DNA from: Psococerastis gibbosa
Lineage: Eukaryota > Arthropoda > Insecta > Psocodea > Psocidae
Direction of reading: 5' to 3'
Assembly: GCA_963971405.1 (NCBI GenBank)
Contig: OZ020486.1
Location: 3,968,001-4,032,000 of the forward strand
DNA: 64,000 nt
The notes beneath the pieces were generated by a model that saw nothing but the letters and a program-made list of their open reading frames with translations, was not told the origin of the DNA and did not search any database. Below are positions 1 to 10,843 of this stretch, piece by piece (position 1 is the stretch's first letter; every line of letters starts with the position of its first letter). Made by a program: the position numbers and the translations under genes.

Positions 1-767
1 TGTGCTCACTACCAAGTTATCTGCATCTTTGAACCTGCTCTGGTCCCCTGGATTCAACTTGGTAAGGCGGCCGGCTAATTTTACTCAAAGTATCTGCATT
101 AATTGCATTTTATCTCCTTGGGGAGGACGAGGAAGATGTGTGCTCCTGAAGCTGAAATGTTGAGGGAAGGCCCTGATACGATTGATGGCCTTTTACGGTT
201 GCAGCGGCCAAGTTTCTGAACTTAATGGCAGCTGCATTATTGGGCGCTTCTGTCAGCTAGCTGGTTTCGTCTATAACTGCGGAAGTCATCTTCAGCCGGC
301 AGAATCCAAAGATTGTAAATCGGCGGAGTCTCAGCATTAACCTGGCGAAACCTCAGGACCGACAGTTTCCTTTCGATACGACAGCGGCTCATTAGCCTCA
401 GTTCTAATGACTGCGACCGTGAAGGCTTTATTGAAATATTGAAACTGCTTAGTCTCTCGGTCTTTTCGCCTCAATCCTAATTTGGTCACCCTTCTTTACA
501 CGCAGCCCCACTAATGGATGAATGATTTATAAGAAAGCGCTAAAGTAGGCTTCTTCTACACATTCATCGCCTGGGCAATAAGTATAAGTAAATTCCAACT
601 TTCATAGCGAGTACCACCCAGGCTCAGTCTTCTTACCGATAATAAGCAAATACTATCCCAAATAACACGGGTCCACGATAGTTTGCGAGTAAAGAACTAT
701 AGCTTGAGACGCCTGTGTATCTGCTGAGCAAATTTATTCCACGTCAATAATTTATTAAGGAAACAAC
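1..767. other. No gene recognised
   Basis: No long reading frame or recognisable domain is visible on either strand. The first ~65 bases share the phrase GGATTCAACTTGGTA with 41658-41672, so the window probably opens inside a dispersed repeat. The rest is mixed-composition DNA I cannot assign. Confidence 0.4.
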
Positions 768-1655
768 TGAAAGAACCGCTCAGAGTTTACTCGAACAAGC
801 TTTCCAATTTATCAATTAGTTGATAGAGATAATGAGTTAATTCATAGTAAACAGTTCAATAATAATGGCACGACACGCAATGTATTGGAATTTTATATGA
901 TTTCTTGAAAAAATAATTAAAAGAAAACTATCAAGCGACCCGCCGCATTTTCTGTACATTAATAATGACTACAATATATGTCAATTTAAAAGAAATCGTC
1001 CCCAAAATTTTTTAGTTACCCCCAAAATAAACAAAAAATGGTCCCGAGTTATGATTATTGTGAACCTACATGCCAAATTTAATCAAAATTGGCCGAGTAG
1101 TTTGCCCGGAAATCGATGAAGAGACAGAGCGACAGACGGGCATTTCGTAAAAACCATTTTTTTGTTGTTCCTGGGACCTCAAAACGTGTAAATCCGTTGA
1201 AATATTGGAATCGAAAATTTTGATCAGGCACCCATCCCACCGACCGGCCAGGGCTATTTACAAAAACAGTGACGTGGTAGCAGACATTCAAGACTTAGGC
1301 GGGGTTTCCACCGACCTCGCATTGCAGAATTGACGGAAATGTTTGTTTTCCTCTATGCCATAGTTAAAATTGATCAATGATCATACAGTAAAATCACAAA
1401 CAAACTAAAATTAAAAAATGGCGTCATGGGATATGTTAAGTACAAACATTTTAATAGATTTCTATAAAAAGAAAAATTCTAATTTCCGTCAATGTCATTT
1501 GCATTCTGCAATGCTAGGTCGGTGGAAACACCACCTATGTCTTGAATGTCTGCTACCACGTCACCGTTTTTGGAAATAGCCCTAGCCGGACGGTGGAATG
1601 GGCGCCTCATGACAAAGCTTTCCTTATACTATGTATTAAAAATTGCAAAGCAATA
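768..1655 (+). repeat. Dispersed repeat family X, copy 1 (split by a MITE)
   Basis: This segment matches 1930-2785 in blocks and in the same order: the GAGTTTACTCGAACA block, then TTTAAAAGAAATCGT, then CATGCCAAATTT, the TTTGCCCGGAAATCGA block, a run of CAGACAGA-like bases, GGGACCTCAAAACGTGTAAA, and a terminal CAAAGCTTTCCTTATACTA. The copy is interrupted at 1227-1606 by a MITE. Several internal indels separate the two copies. The family (LINE tail, Penelope-like or other) cannot be told from sequence alone, and no protein is encoded. Confidence 0.75.
1227..1606. mobile_element. PIF/Harbinger-like MITE, copy A (nested)
   Basis: Long terminal inverted repeats start GGCACCCATCCCACC at the left and end GGTGGAATGGGCGCC at the right. 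Each contains a GACGTGGTAGCAGACATTCA-type block. The internal AT-rich core has AAAAATGGCGTCATG, shared with the copies at 25916-26306 and 44166-44587. The flanks carry the 3-bp direct repeat TCA (1224-1226 and 1607-1609). A 3-bp target duplication fits PIF/Harbinger, although the preferred target of that group is TTA. There is no transposase, so the element is non-autonomous. It sits inside repeat family X. Confidence 0.75.
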
Positions 1656-1929
1656 AGTGTGTTTTCCTAGTGAGATACTGCGTGTTGTTGTGCTGCAACT
1701 GTGTCATGCGGGCTTATCTTTTAATGTTCACCTTAACCAACACAGACTGCAGATGGAAGTCGTTCACCGTGGCGACTAAAGTAAACAGTGGCAGGTGAAC
1801 CACCTGGTACGTCTTTGCTCATGACTCACGTCATGGAAGTGTGTGGTTCGAATACACCTGTGGTAGAACTTTTTCCGTTCTAGCACAAATACTTTCAAGA
1901 CATTCCCATTGACAATACATCAACAAAGA
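1656..1929. other. Spacer between two repeat copies
   Basis: No reading frame, RNA gene or further repeat structure was recognised in this short stretch. Confidence 0.4.
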
Positions 1930-2785
1930 CAAATCAAAAGAACCGGTCCGAGTTTACTCGAACATGCTTTCCAATTTATCAATTAGTAGTTAGAGAAAAT
2001 TAGTAATTTCGTGATATATAATTTTCCTATGGCTAAATTTTCGATATCTGTGGGGGGGGGGGGGGTTGTCTACCTGACGTCACTGGAGGTGAGGTAAATT
2101 CTAGAAAGGTCAGACCAACACATTACCACACAGTAATAATGGCAGGGCAAGCAATGCATTTGACCCTGAATTTTCTATCATTTTTTCAAAAAAAACAAAA
2201 TTTCCACAAAACCAGAAAGTTTTTTTGCGAAAGCAACCTAACCGGCTTCGTTACTCAATTTAACACCTAAAACATGCCTGAAGGTAGAAATCACCGATCG
2301 AAAGGTTTAGCAGATAAATTATTTTTCATGAAAATTGAGCTATTTTTATTTTTTTACCCCCAGAAGCCAACTATCAAGGGGCAAGCGACCCCATGCATTT
2401 TGTTAACATTAATAACGACAACAATATATGAGAATTTAAAAGAAATCGTTGGAGCCGTTTTTGAGAAATAATTTTTTTAGACGTTTTTTTTGGAGTTTTT
2501 TGAGAATAAAACCCCCCAAATTGAGTTAGCCCAAAATAAAATTAAAATGGTCTCGAGGTATGATTTTTGTGAACCTACATGCCAAATTTCATCATAATCG
2601 ACCAAGTAGTTTGCCCGGAAATCGACGCACAGACAGACAGAACGACAGACAGACATTTCGTAAAAACCACTTTTTTGGTTCCCGGGACCTCAAAACGTGT
2701 AAATCCGTTGAAATCTCGGAATCGAAAATTTCGACCATCACAAAGCTTTCCTTATACTACGTATAAATTGGAAAGCAATAATTGC
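1930..2785 (+). repeat. Dispersed repeat family X, copy 2
   Basis: This is the uninterrupted second copy of the repeat at 768-1655. It has a G homopolymer near 2051-2064 and ends in CAAAGCTTTCCTTATACTACG. The last ~140 bases also recur at 21285-21432, so the 3' end is the conserved part of the family. Short open frames here are not conserved between copies and are not called as genes. Confidence 0.7.
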
Positions 2786-3171
2786 AGATCCTTGGAGAGA
2801 CCAAGAAGGAGGTGACCTCCTCAAGTTTAACTGGTGAAGATAGGCGGAGTCATGAGGAGTAATACGGACTACTGGGCTGTGGTCGATCAGAAAGTGAAAC
2901 GTTTCGCCTACAGCTACAGTCGAAATCTTCAGTTGACCTATGACCCAGACGTCCCTGAACATGGTCCAACATATTCCAGTTGGTAGGGAGCTGAGCTACA
3001 AAACCGCAGGTCTGGGCTCGAGACTGCCCTAAGATGAAATTTTTTCCCGCCGAGCCTGGCTCCGCTCAACCCCAATGGGTACACCATACCTTAAAGGGTA
3101 AACTCGTATTCGATGTTGGCTAAATCACGATTGTTGCATTGTGTGAGTAGTAAAAATGACTGTCTGCTCTA
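2786..3171. other. No gene; scrap of another dispersed repeat
   Basis: Around 3010-3090 a short GCCTGG / CAACCC-ATGG-T block loosely resembles 11430-11475, a decayed dispersed repeat. Nothing else was recognised. Confidence 0.35.
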
Positions 3172-3275
3172 CATGTCCTCCGGAGAATGGCCAAAAAAGG
3201 TAGCTTGTGGGACTCGAACCAACAACCTTTCGCGAGAAAGTCCCGAGTCTGTACCACTACTCTACATGTCCTGTC
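3172..3275 (-). mobile_element. tRNA-derived SINE1, copy 1 (head only)
   Basis: In minus orientation this is the tRNA-like head of the SINE that recurs about nine times in the window. It contains the box B complement GGACTCGAACC and the AACAACCTTTCG block. The copy lacks the middle and the A/T-rich tail. Confidence 0.7.
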
Positions 3276-3633
3276 CAGTGCGCATTCAGATCGACCATTC
3301 ACCCGAATTCTTCTGTTTGATCATCTGACTTGTACTTACTGTATATTCAATGACGCAATACACTATGTGACAGCTTGAAAGTCAGCGGATCGCGTCATCT
3401 TTTATTGAAAATTCTAACCTTTAATGTGACTACCTCTTCTTAACCACTTCACCACCGCGCCTTCGCCCTTGGCACCAAATTAACGGTAATAAACTAAGTT
3501 TTCTTCAAGAATTTTATGCGGCACACAATCTTTTAATATTGCCAAATAGCCCTCGAAATGGGCAGGCAGTTAAAAATATGTAAATGTTGACTTTGAGCTT
3601 TAATGACGTTATTATGCATTGTGTGGGCGATAA
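3276..3633. other. No gene recognised
   Basis: This is unique-looking DNA running into the first, most diverged satellite monomer. No coding or RNA features were seen. Confidence 0.35.
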
Positions 3634-5735
3634 AAATGGTCCATTTGAATGTATTTCTTATGAATACTTATGTTTTTCACTGACTGCAATCTTATGACGA
3701 GTCTGTTGGAAAATATGTAAGATTATTCATCTGCGAGCCTACCATGCCATTTAAAAATAGCTATATAACTTATGAATATGGTCCATTTGAATGTATTTCT
3801 TATGAGTACTTATGTTTTCTACTGATTCTACAATCTTATGATGAGTCTGCTGGAAAATAATGGAAAGTTATTCATCTGCAGGCTTTCCATGCCATTTAAA
3901 AATAACTATATTACTGATGAATATGGTCTCTTTGAATGTATTTCTTATGAGTACTTATGTTTCTTACTGACTGTACAATCTTATAATGAATCTGTTTGAA
4001 AATAATGGAAGGTTATTCATCTGCGGGCATACCATGCGATTTAAAAATAACTATATAACTGATGAATATGGTCTCTTTGAATGTATTTCTTATGAGTACT
4101 TATGTTTTCTACTGATTCTACAATCTTGTGACGAGTCTGCTGGGAAATATTGAAGATTATTCATCTGCGGGCATACCATGCGATTTAAAAATAACTATAT
4201 AACTGATGAATATGGTCTCTTTGAATGTATTTCTTATGAGTACTTATGTTTTTTACTGACTATACAATCTTATGATGAATCTGTTGGAAAATAATGGAAG
4301 GTTATTCATCTGCAGGCTTTCCATGCCATTTAAAAATAGCCATATAACTCATGAATATGGTCCATTTGAATGTATTTCTTATGAGTACTTATGTATTTTA
4401 CTGACTATACAATCTTATGATGAATCTGTTGGAAAATAATGGAAGGTTATTCATCTGCAGGCCTACCATGCCATTTAAAAATAGCCATATAACTCATGAA
4501 TATGGTCCATTTGAATGTATTTCTTATGAGTACTTATGTTTTCTACTGATTCTACAATCTTGTGACGAGTCTGCTGGGAAATATTGAAGATTATTCATCT
4601 GCGGGCATACCATGCGATTTAAAAATAACTATATAACTGATGAATATGGTCTCTTTGAATGTATTTCTTATGAGTACTTATGTTTTCTACTGATTCTACA
4701 ATCTTGTGACGAGTCTGCTGGGAAATATTGAAGATTATTCATCTGCGGGCATACCATGCGATTTAAAAATAACTATATAACTGATGAATATGGTCTCTTT
4801 GAATGTATTTCTTATGAGTACTTATGTTTTTTACTGACTATACAATCTTATGATGAATCTGTTGGAAAATAATGGAAGGTTATTCATCTGCAGGCTTTCC
4901 ATGCCATTTAAAAATAGCCATATAACTCATGAATATGGTCCATTTGAATGTATTTCTTATGAGTACTTATGTATTTTACTGACTATACAATCTTATGATG
5001 AATCTGTTGGAAAATAATGGAAGGTTATTCATCTGCAGGCCTACCATGCCATTTAAAAATAGCCATATAACTCATGAATATGGTCCATTTGAATGTATTT
5101 CTTATGAGTACTTATGTTTTCTACTGATTCTACAATCTTGTGACGAGTCTGCTGGGAAATATTGAAGATTATTCATCTGCGGGCATACCATGCGATTTAA
5201 AAATAACTATATAACTGATGAATATGGTCTCTTTGAATGTATTTCTTATGAGTACTTATGTTTTCTACTGATTCTACAATCTTGTGACGAGTCTGCTGGG
5301 AAATATTGAAGATTATTCATCTGCGGGCATACCATGCGATTTAAAAATAACTATATAACTGATGAATATGGTCTCTTTGAATGTATTTCTTATGAGTACT
5401 TATGTTTTTTACTGACTATACAATCTTATGATGAATCTGTTGGAAAATAATGGAAGGTTATTCATCTGCAGGCTTTCCATGCCATTTAAAAATAGCCATA
5501 TAACTCATGAATATGGTCCATTTGAATGTATTTCTTATGAGTACTTATGTTTTTTACTGACTATACAATCTTATGATGAATCTGTTGGAAAATAATGGAA
5601 GGTTATTCATCTGCAGGCCTACCATGCCATTTAAAAATAGCCATATAACTCATGAATATGGTCCATTTGAATGTATTTCTTATGAATACTTATATTTTTT
5701 TTACTGAGTATACAATCTTATGACAAGTCTGTGGC
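3634..5735. repeat. Tandem satellite, ~144-145 bp monomer, 15 units, with 4-mer higher-order repeat
   Basis: The anchor GTATTTCTTATGA occurs at about 3651, 3793, 3938, 4083, 4227, 4372, 4517, 4661, 4805, 4950, 5095, 5239, 5383, 5528 and 5673, a spacing of 142-145 bp. Monomers fall into variants: A (GATTCTACAATCTTGTGACG, GGGCATACCATGCG), B (GACTATACAATCTTATGATG, CAGGCTTTCCATGCC) and C (CAGGCCTACCATGCC). From 4517 the order is A-A-B-C, A-A-B-C, a near-identical 578-bp higher-order unit repeated twice; A-B-C precedes it at 4083-4516. The end monomers are most diverged, as expected for unequal exchange. Confidence 0.93.
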
Positions 5736-5739
5736 CACA

Positions 5740-6335
5740 ATCATCGCCATTCTTCGCTAGAAGAGGCATATAAAGGAGGAGATGTGGTGGCAGGACTGTC
5801 GGGGTGCAGGGCGTCTCAGAAGCAACCTCGAACGATTCAGGCTGTCATCACAGATGTCACTTACGGCATTGCGGAGAAGAGCATGGAACTTCGCCTCACC
5901 TCCTATTCAGATGTCCAGCACTATTGCGACAACGACTAGTCAATTTTGGCATGACATTGGTTGAGGACGAAACAAAGCGTCAATCAATCGCCTTCCAGTG
6001 TAATTGGAATGCCTTTATCTCTTATCAGGGTGTTCGATGGGCCCAATCTTCTTCTTTAAATGTCTCTTCGATCATCATGGCAATTTGAACCTTGGAGGCT
6101 GCTGCTCTGAACAAGGAAGCCAAGCCACTGCCTGAGGTTTTTCATGCAGGCTGTTCTTCTGCCGGGCGCCCCAGTCCATCTACGTATCTTCCCTTGTTAC
6201 ATGCAGAAGGCGATACTTTTCGTTCCTCGTCAAATGGCCTAAGTATGTTAGTTTCTTAACCATCAGCAGCAACTCGGCTTCTGCATCAATTCGCCTCCTG
6301 ACCTCAGCATGAAGCAGCCATTAATGGGCCTGTAT
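5740..6335 (-). mobile_element. LINE (RTE-like) 3' fragment, decayed
   Basis: Read on the minus strand, 6190-6330 gives broken RT carboxy-terminal text such as RRIDAEAELLLMVKKL followed by YLGHL and RNEKYRLL. The block 6070-6175 (ATCATCATGGCAATTTGAAC, TGCTGCTCTGAA, TTCTTCTGCCGGGC) recurs at 8200-8440, 11611-11760 and 47870-48030. These are therefore repeated 3' ends of one non-LTR family, truncated and full of indels. Confidence 0.65.
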
Positions 6336-6596
6336 CTGTGGTTTATCGGGACATCTGCACACCTGCCTGTCTCTTTAATTAATAAAGTGGGCCTTAATCA
6401 AGTTCAAATTGCAACAACCTCCCTACTAACCTACAATACAATTCAACCTTGAATCAATCAAACCTTGGAGTCTTATCACAGGAGTAAAACATCCATAATA
6501 TATTCTACATCACCAAGCTCCGTTACCATACATAGATCGAACCTATTTACACCACTACATATGGCTGAAACCACTTCCAAACCAGACACTTCGACA

Positions 6597-6812
6597 ATGA
6601 AGCTTCTTCTACTGCTGTCTGCAGCTGCACTGGTGGTCGTACTAACATCTGCCACCCCACAGCCACTGTTCTTCCGAGAGCTGAAGGAGCCCGTTGTTGC
6701 GTTGACTAACATCTGGAACCAGTCTTTCAACGCGTCCAGTCGTTTCTTCACAGCGTTCAGGCAATTTCTGGAGCAAGCCCTCACTGAGGAGTCACAAGAG
6801 GGTGAACGATAA
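6597..6812 (+). CDS. Small secreted peptide, 71 aa, family not recognised
   Basis: Starting from the ATG at 6597 the product begins MKLLLLLSAAALVVVLTSATP: two charged or polar residues, a 16-residue hydrophobic core and a small-residue cleavage region (TSA or SAT). This is a textbook signal peptide, with cleavage expected near residues 19-21. The mature part is about 50 residues with no cysteine, two N-glycosylation sequons (NQS, NAS), an amphipathic middle (SRFFTAFRQFLEQAL) and an acidic tail ESQEGER. An in-frame ATG lies upstream at 6465, but it would bury the signal peptide behind 44 residues, so the later start is preferred. There is no intron and no clear AATAAA within 150 bp. It could be a secreted or salivary-type peptide, a neuropeptide precursor or a chance frame; no homologue is recalled. 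Confidence 0.5.
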   Translation: MKLLLLLSAAALVVVLTSATPQPLFFRELKEPVVALTNIWNQSFNASSRFFTAFRQFLEQALTEESQEGER

Positions 6813-7667
6813 ACCCTAAATGAACATTTATACGAAGTCAATAGTTTGTAGTAAAATGTTAATAATAATTTTTTATATATGAAAAACCGTATTCTTATTT
6901 GTCTCATTCTTTTCAATTATTGCTGATATGAACAATTTTTTTAAAATGAATCTTTTGCATAGATGTGTTTCTAAAAAAATATGCCGTGTCAGGATAACCC
7001 ATTGAAGATAAAACGCGGCTACCGGACATGTTGCTGACAACTGCATCTCCAATAGAGTCGCAGTGAAAGCAAGAAAGATTATCTTCCGGTCCTGAGACCG
7101 ACATCACCCTGGATTAGTTTTCGCGCGTTCCGCCGTGGCGTTTTTATTTTATTTACAAATCCAAGATGCCAGAATTTATAAGGTTTGCAATAAGTTCTAG
7201 TTAGCATACGCCATATAGTATAAACAAAATAAACAAAAAATAACAAAAACTTAGAGTTTTAGAAAAACTTGTTATAACAACCCGAATTAGTAGAACCCAA
7301 ATAATCGTTAAGAAATTAACTTTGTCTAAGAAACCCACTTGTGTTAGTATAAAACCCTTCAATATCTCTAATATATTTTTTCACTAAGTCCGTCTGTCCA
7401 AGAATACCCCTGGCTATCATTATACATTGGTGGTCATACTTAACTAAGGCGGTTCCCACCATAGCTTGCAATATCTCGGTATATTTGAGGTGTCCTCGCC
7501 ACCAAACTACTAGTATATCTACGGGAAGAAACAACCATGAGCTCGCTTGACCCTAACAGTCGGGTGGCAGTTTGATCGGATAATCAGCTACCACCCGGGC
7601 GGACTGAGTTCGAGTCCCGGTAGGGGCAAATTTAATTTCCCTGAAAACTCCCGATCTTCCACCATAG
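6813..7667. other. AT-rich stretch with a tRNA-like box B scrap
   Basis: 6813-7540 is AT-rich with no supported gene. At 7553-7630 an internal promoter-like segment ends GAGTTCGAGTCCCGG, matching a Pol III box B, after a GGATAATCAGC-like arm. It does not fold as a full tRNA by eye and is probably the head of an old SINE. Confidence 0.35.
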
Positions 7668-7881
7668 ACAAGGTTAAGTACGGACTCTGACTTTCACCTG
7701 AAAGGTTGTTGGTTCGAGTCCTACACTTCCTACATTTTCTGGCCATGCTTCGGAAGGCATGTAAAGCAGGCAGTCCCGGGCCTTCCTAGTTAAGTGTAAG
7801 AGAGGGCTTTATAGTCCTAACTCCGCTAGGTTGGCTTAGTAATAGAACAAAAAAAGTCAATAATCATTTATTTATTTAAGT
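7668..7881 (+). mobile_element. tRNA-derived SINE1, copy 2 (near full length)
   Basis: The head has CGGACTCTGACTTTCACC then box B GGTTCGAGTCC. The body runs TTTCTGGCCATGCTTCGGA, AGCAGGCAGTCCCGGGCC, TAAGAGAGGGCTTTATAG and CTAGGTTGGCTTAGTAATAG. The tail is ATTTATTTATTT. The same modules recur at eight other places in both orientations. Confidence 0.85.
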
Positions 7882-8199
7882 AGAGGTTTGCTTTCAATTA
7901 ATAATACTGGTGTGTAACCTTTCGTTTCGGTCCAATTTAAGTCTCTGCTGCCTGATAGCCCATCCGACCAGAACAACATGATTAAAAAAACCTGTGCTTT
8001 TGGCAAAAACTTATTATTTTATTACTGTTACCATTCCCAAACTGGACAAACTACATAGACTGCTTAATGGACCGTCGAACAAAAACATTGCGTTTAACTA
8101 CCGGTTCGCGCTTTATTTGGGCAAAATGAGTTGACCTAGCCTACATTACTACTTCAATATGGCGACTTGAGGTACGGAGATGTCACGCCACCTGTTGAG
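7882..8199. other. No gene recognised
   Basis: No coding frame, RNA or clear repeat was seen in this stretch. Confidence 0.35.
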
Positions 8200-8440
8200 T
8201 AATCAGCTGCTACTTCGGAGTCAGCTCTTCTTTCTTACCTTCTTCTTTGTTTGCGTCCTCTAGCGAAGATTGGCGGTCATCATAACTATTTTGACCTTGA
8301 AGACTGCTGCTCTGAAAAGGGTAGCCGTGCTCTTGCCAAATCACTGCCGCAGGGTTTTCAACCAGGATCTTCTTCTGGCGGGAGCCCTTAGTCTCACCTA
8401 TTCTTATAGCGCTTTGCAATATATAATGGACCTTTATCGG
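8200..8440 (-). mobile_element. LINE (RTE-like) 3' fragment, decayed
   Basis: This shares TTTTGACCTTGAAGACTGCT, CTGCTCTGAAAAGGGTAG, CGTGCTCTTGCCAAA and TTCTTCTGGCGGGAGCC with 11640-11745 and 47925-48020. It has the same orientation as the copies at 5740-6335 and 11611-11985. No intact protein remains. Confidence 0.6.
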
Positions 8441-9800
8441 CACTACAGGTCAGAGGGAGCTTTGGCATCAACCTCTCTCGAGACATCCCAGTCCTTGGCC
8501 TTCCTCTGGCAAGCCTCCCCTGACACCGGTTCCGTGGTCTGTCTTCTGCCCACCATACTGGCTCTATAATCTTCATCATAGGTGAGCTGTTGCCTCTCGC
8601 AACACTTCTCTCCAGTTATTCCGGTTCTTGGTCTTTTGGTCTTCCTCTCCCAAGCCGCTACTAACATCTTGCGCAATGTTACCACCTCGACTCTCCATTG
8701 GTTCCGTGGCCTGCCTTGCCTCCTTCTTCCCCCATGCTAGCTCTATATATCTTCTTGCTCTGCGCTACAGCTTGGGGTGAGCTTTTGCCTCTCGCACAAC
8801 CTCTCTGCAGTTTTTCCGGTTCTTGGTCTTCCTCTGCCAAGCCGCTACTAACATCTTGCGCGATGTTACCACCTCGACTCTCCATCGGTTCCGTGGCCTG
8901 CCTTGCTGCCTTCTTCCCCCATACTAGCTCTATATTCTTCTTGCTCTGCGCTATATCCTTGGGGTGAGCTGTTGCCTCTCGACTCACCGCTCTCCAGTTA
9001 TTCCGGTTCTTGGTCTTCCTCTGCCAAGCCGCTACTAACATCTTGCGCGATGTTACCACCTCGTCTCTCCATCGGTTCCGTGGCCTGCCTTGCCGCGTTC
9101 TACCCCCTACACTAGCTCTATAATATTCTTGCTCTGAACTACAGCTTGGGGTGAGCTGTTGCCTCTCGACTCACCGCTCTCCAGTTATTCCGGTTCTTGG
9201 TCTTCCTCTCCCAAGCCGCTATACTAACATCTTGCGCGGTGTTAGCACCTCGACTTTCCATCGGTTCCGTGGCCTGCCTTGGCTCCTTCTTCCCCCGTAC
9301 TAGCTCTATATTCTTCTTGCTCTGCGCTACAGCTTGGGGTGAGCTGTTGCCTCTCGACTCACCGCTCTCCTGTTATTCCGGTTCTTGGTCTTCCTCTCCC
9401 AAGCCGCTACTAACATCTTGCGCGATGTTACCACCTCGACTTTCCATCGGTTCCGTGGCCTGCCTGCCTTGCCGCGTTCGACCCCCTACACTAGCTCTAT
9501 AATATTCTTGCTCTGCACTACAGCTTGGGGTGAGCTGTTGCCTCTCGACTCACCGCTCTCCTGTTATTCCGGTTCTTGGTCTTCCTCTCCCAAGCCGCTA
9601 CTAACATCTTGCGCGATGTTACCACCTCGACTTTCCATCGGTTCCGTGGCCTGCCTTGCCGCGTTCGACCCCCTACACTAGCTCTATAATATTCTTGCTG
9701 GGCGGTACAGCTTGGGGTGAGCTTTTACCTCTCGCACCACCTCTCGCCTGATATCCCGGTTCATGTCTTTCTCTGGCAAGTTGCCACTGACATCTTCCAC
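8440..9800. repeat. Minisatellite, ~188-bp unit, about 7 copies
   Basis: GGTTCCGTGG recurs at about 8527, 8699, 8887, 9073, 9262, 9448 and 9640 (steps 172-192 bp). Each unit also has AGCTTGGGGTGAGC, TTATTCCGGTTCTTGGTC, CAAGCCGCTACTAAC and ATCTTGCGCGATGTTACCAC. The first and last units are most diverged. The minus strand stays open over whole units (for example GQATEPMESRGGN), which suggests the unit was captured from the carboxy-terminal coding region of a LINE before amplification. I do not call a gene. Confidence 0.9.
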
Positions 9801-9847
9801 TGGTTGCTGGCCCCTTTATAACAAGCGAGTGCAGCAGTGGGTCAAAT

Positions 9848-9990
9848 AAAGGGTAAGCTGTGTTTCTTCTTCAAGTTACAGCTGGTTGGCTAGAATCTGT
9901 GGCATCGATGCCTCCACTCCCCTCTATATTGGCACGCCCTCTTCAGCTCCAGGTTTACATTGGGCAAAGTATTCCCATCTTATAAGCCTT
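9848..9990 (-). mobile_element. RTE-like LINE 3' terminal fragment
   Basis: TTCTTCTTCAAGTTACAGC and ACGCCCTCTTCAGCTCCA match 58234-58335 at the 3' end of the RTE-like element on the minus strand. This is a short diverged end of the same family. Confidence 0.6.
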
Positions 9991-10226
9991 GTGAAGCTTT
10001 TCTTAAAAATAGACTACGTTCTATATAAATAAGCAAACGGCAAGCTTCTCTTATGTTTATCTTATGCTTGACCCGCACCCGCATGCTATAAAAGAACCCC
10101 GAGACGTTGATAAAAATTTCAGCTTTATCTGTAAGTCACACGAACTTTTATTTCCAATCAACCCTTTTCTTGCAATGGCCCTTTCCTTTCCACACCATTG
10201 AGGCATTGCGAACCTCATTACCTCAA

Positions 10227-10340
10227 CAACAGTCGAAACACATTGAAATAAATAACAACCATCATGCAGTTAATAGCAATGACAATGAACTTGATAGACC
10301 TGGTTGTTCGATTCCTGGTATAGTAACGGTGCACTTCAGT
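10227..10340 (+). repeat. Direct duplicate segment D, copy 1
   Basis: About 114 bases match 10844-10969 closely. One frame reads QQQSKHIEINNNHHAVN followed by SNDNELDRPGCSIPG. Between copies, changes include synonymous ones (CAT/CAC, GGT/GGC) and an in-frame 12-base insertion, which hints at past coding. No gene model is supported. Confidence 0.7.
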
Positions 10341-10442
10341 TGTGAATGTTGTTCAGGTATATATGTATATCAATATAAACATGTCAGCTTATTCGTTTTT
10401 TGTTTGTTTCTTAATAAAAAGATTAATCGCATACGAACAAAT

Positions 10443-10625
10443 TAATTAATGTTTGATTCACCTCTTCAGTCGCCTCTGTAGGTTAGTACCCGTGTTGACA
10501 CGTCTCCGATCGCATGGCGTGTAGAGACTCGCACAAGTACAAGTACCACTTTGTCATGGAAGTCGATGGAGGGTTTTTAATCGGGTTAAATTGTTTACGA
10601 CAGAGAGATTAAAAATGATTAATTA
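10443..10625 (-). mobile_element. tRNA-derived SINE2, copy (minus orientation)
   Basis: Read on the minus strand it carries the GTACTTGTGCGAGTCTCTAC block, a GATCGGAGACGTGTC block, GAGGCGACTGAAGAGGT and AATCAAACATTAATT. The same order is found at 39131-39290 and 56772-56925, and more diverged at 23930-24090. Confidence 0.7.
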
Positions 10626-10843
10626 CCTATTCTTCTGTAGGTCACATAGGAATTGTATTAAGAGGAGCTGGTATGCAATCCAAATTGTTAATTACATATC
10701 TTCCTTATACGTTCCTTTGAGTCCATAAATAAATATCTATGTATTTGTGTTGAATTATACAATCAAGTATTGCCGCATTGAGTGTGTCATATATTCTCGC
10801 AAGCTGAACACTAATTTTACCTAACATCATTGCCGTACTATAG
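10626..10843. other. Spacer between D repeats
   Basis: AT-rich; nothing recognised. Confidence 0.35.
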
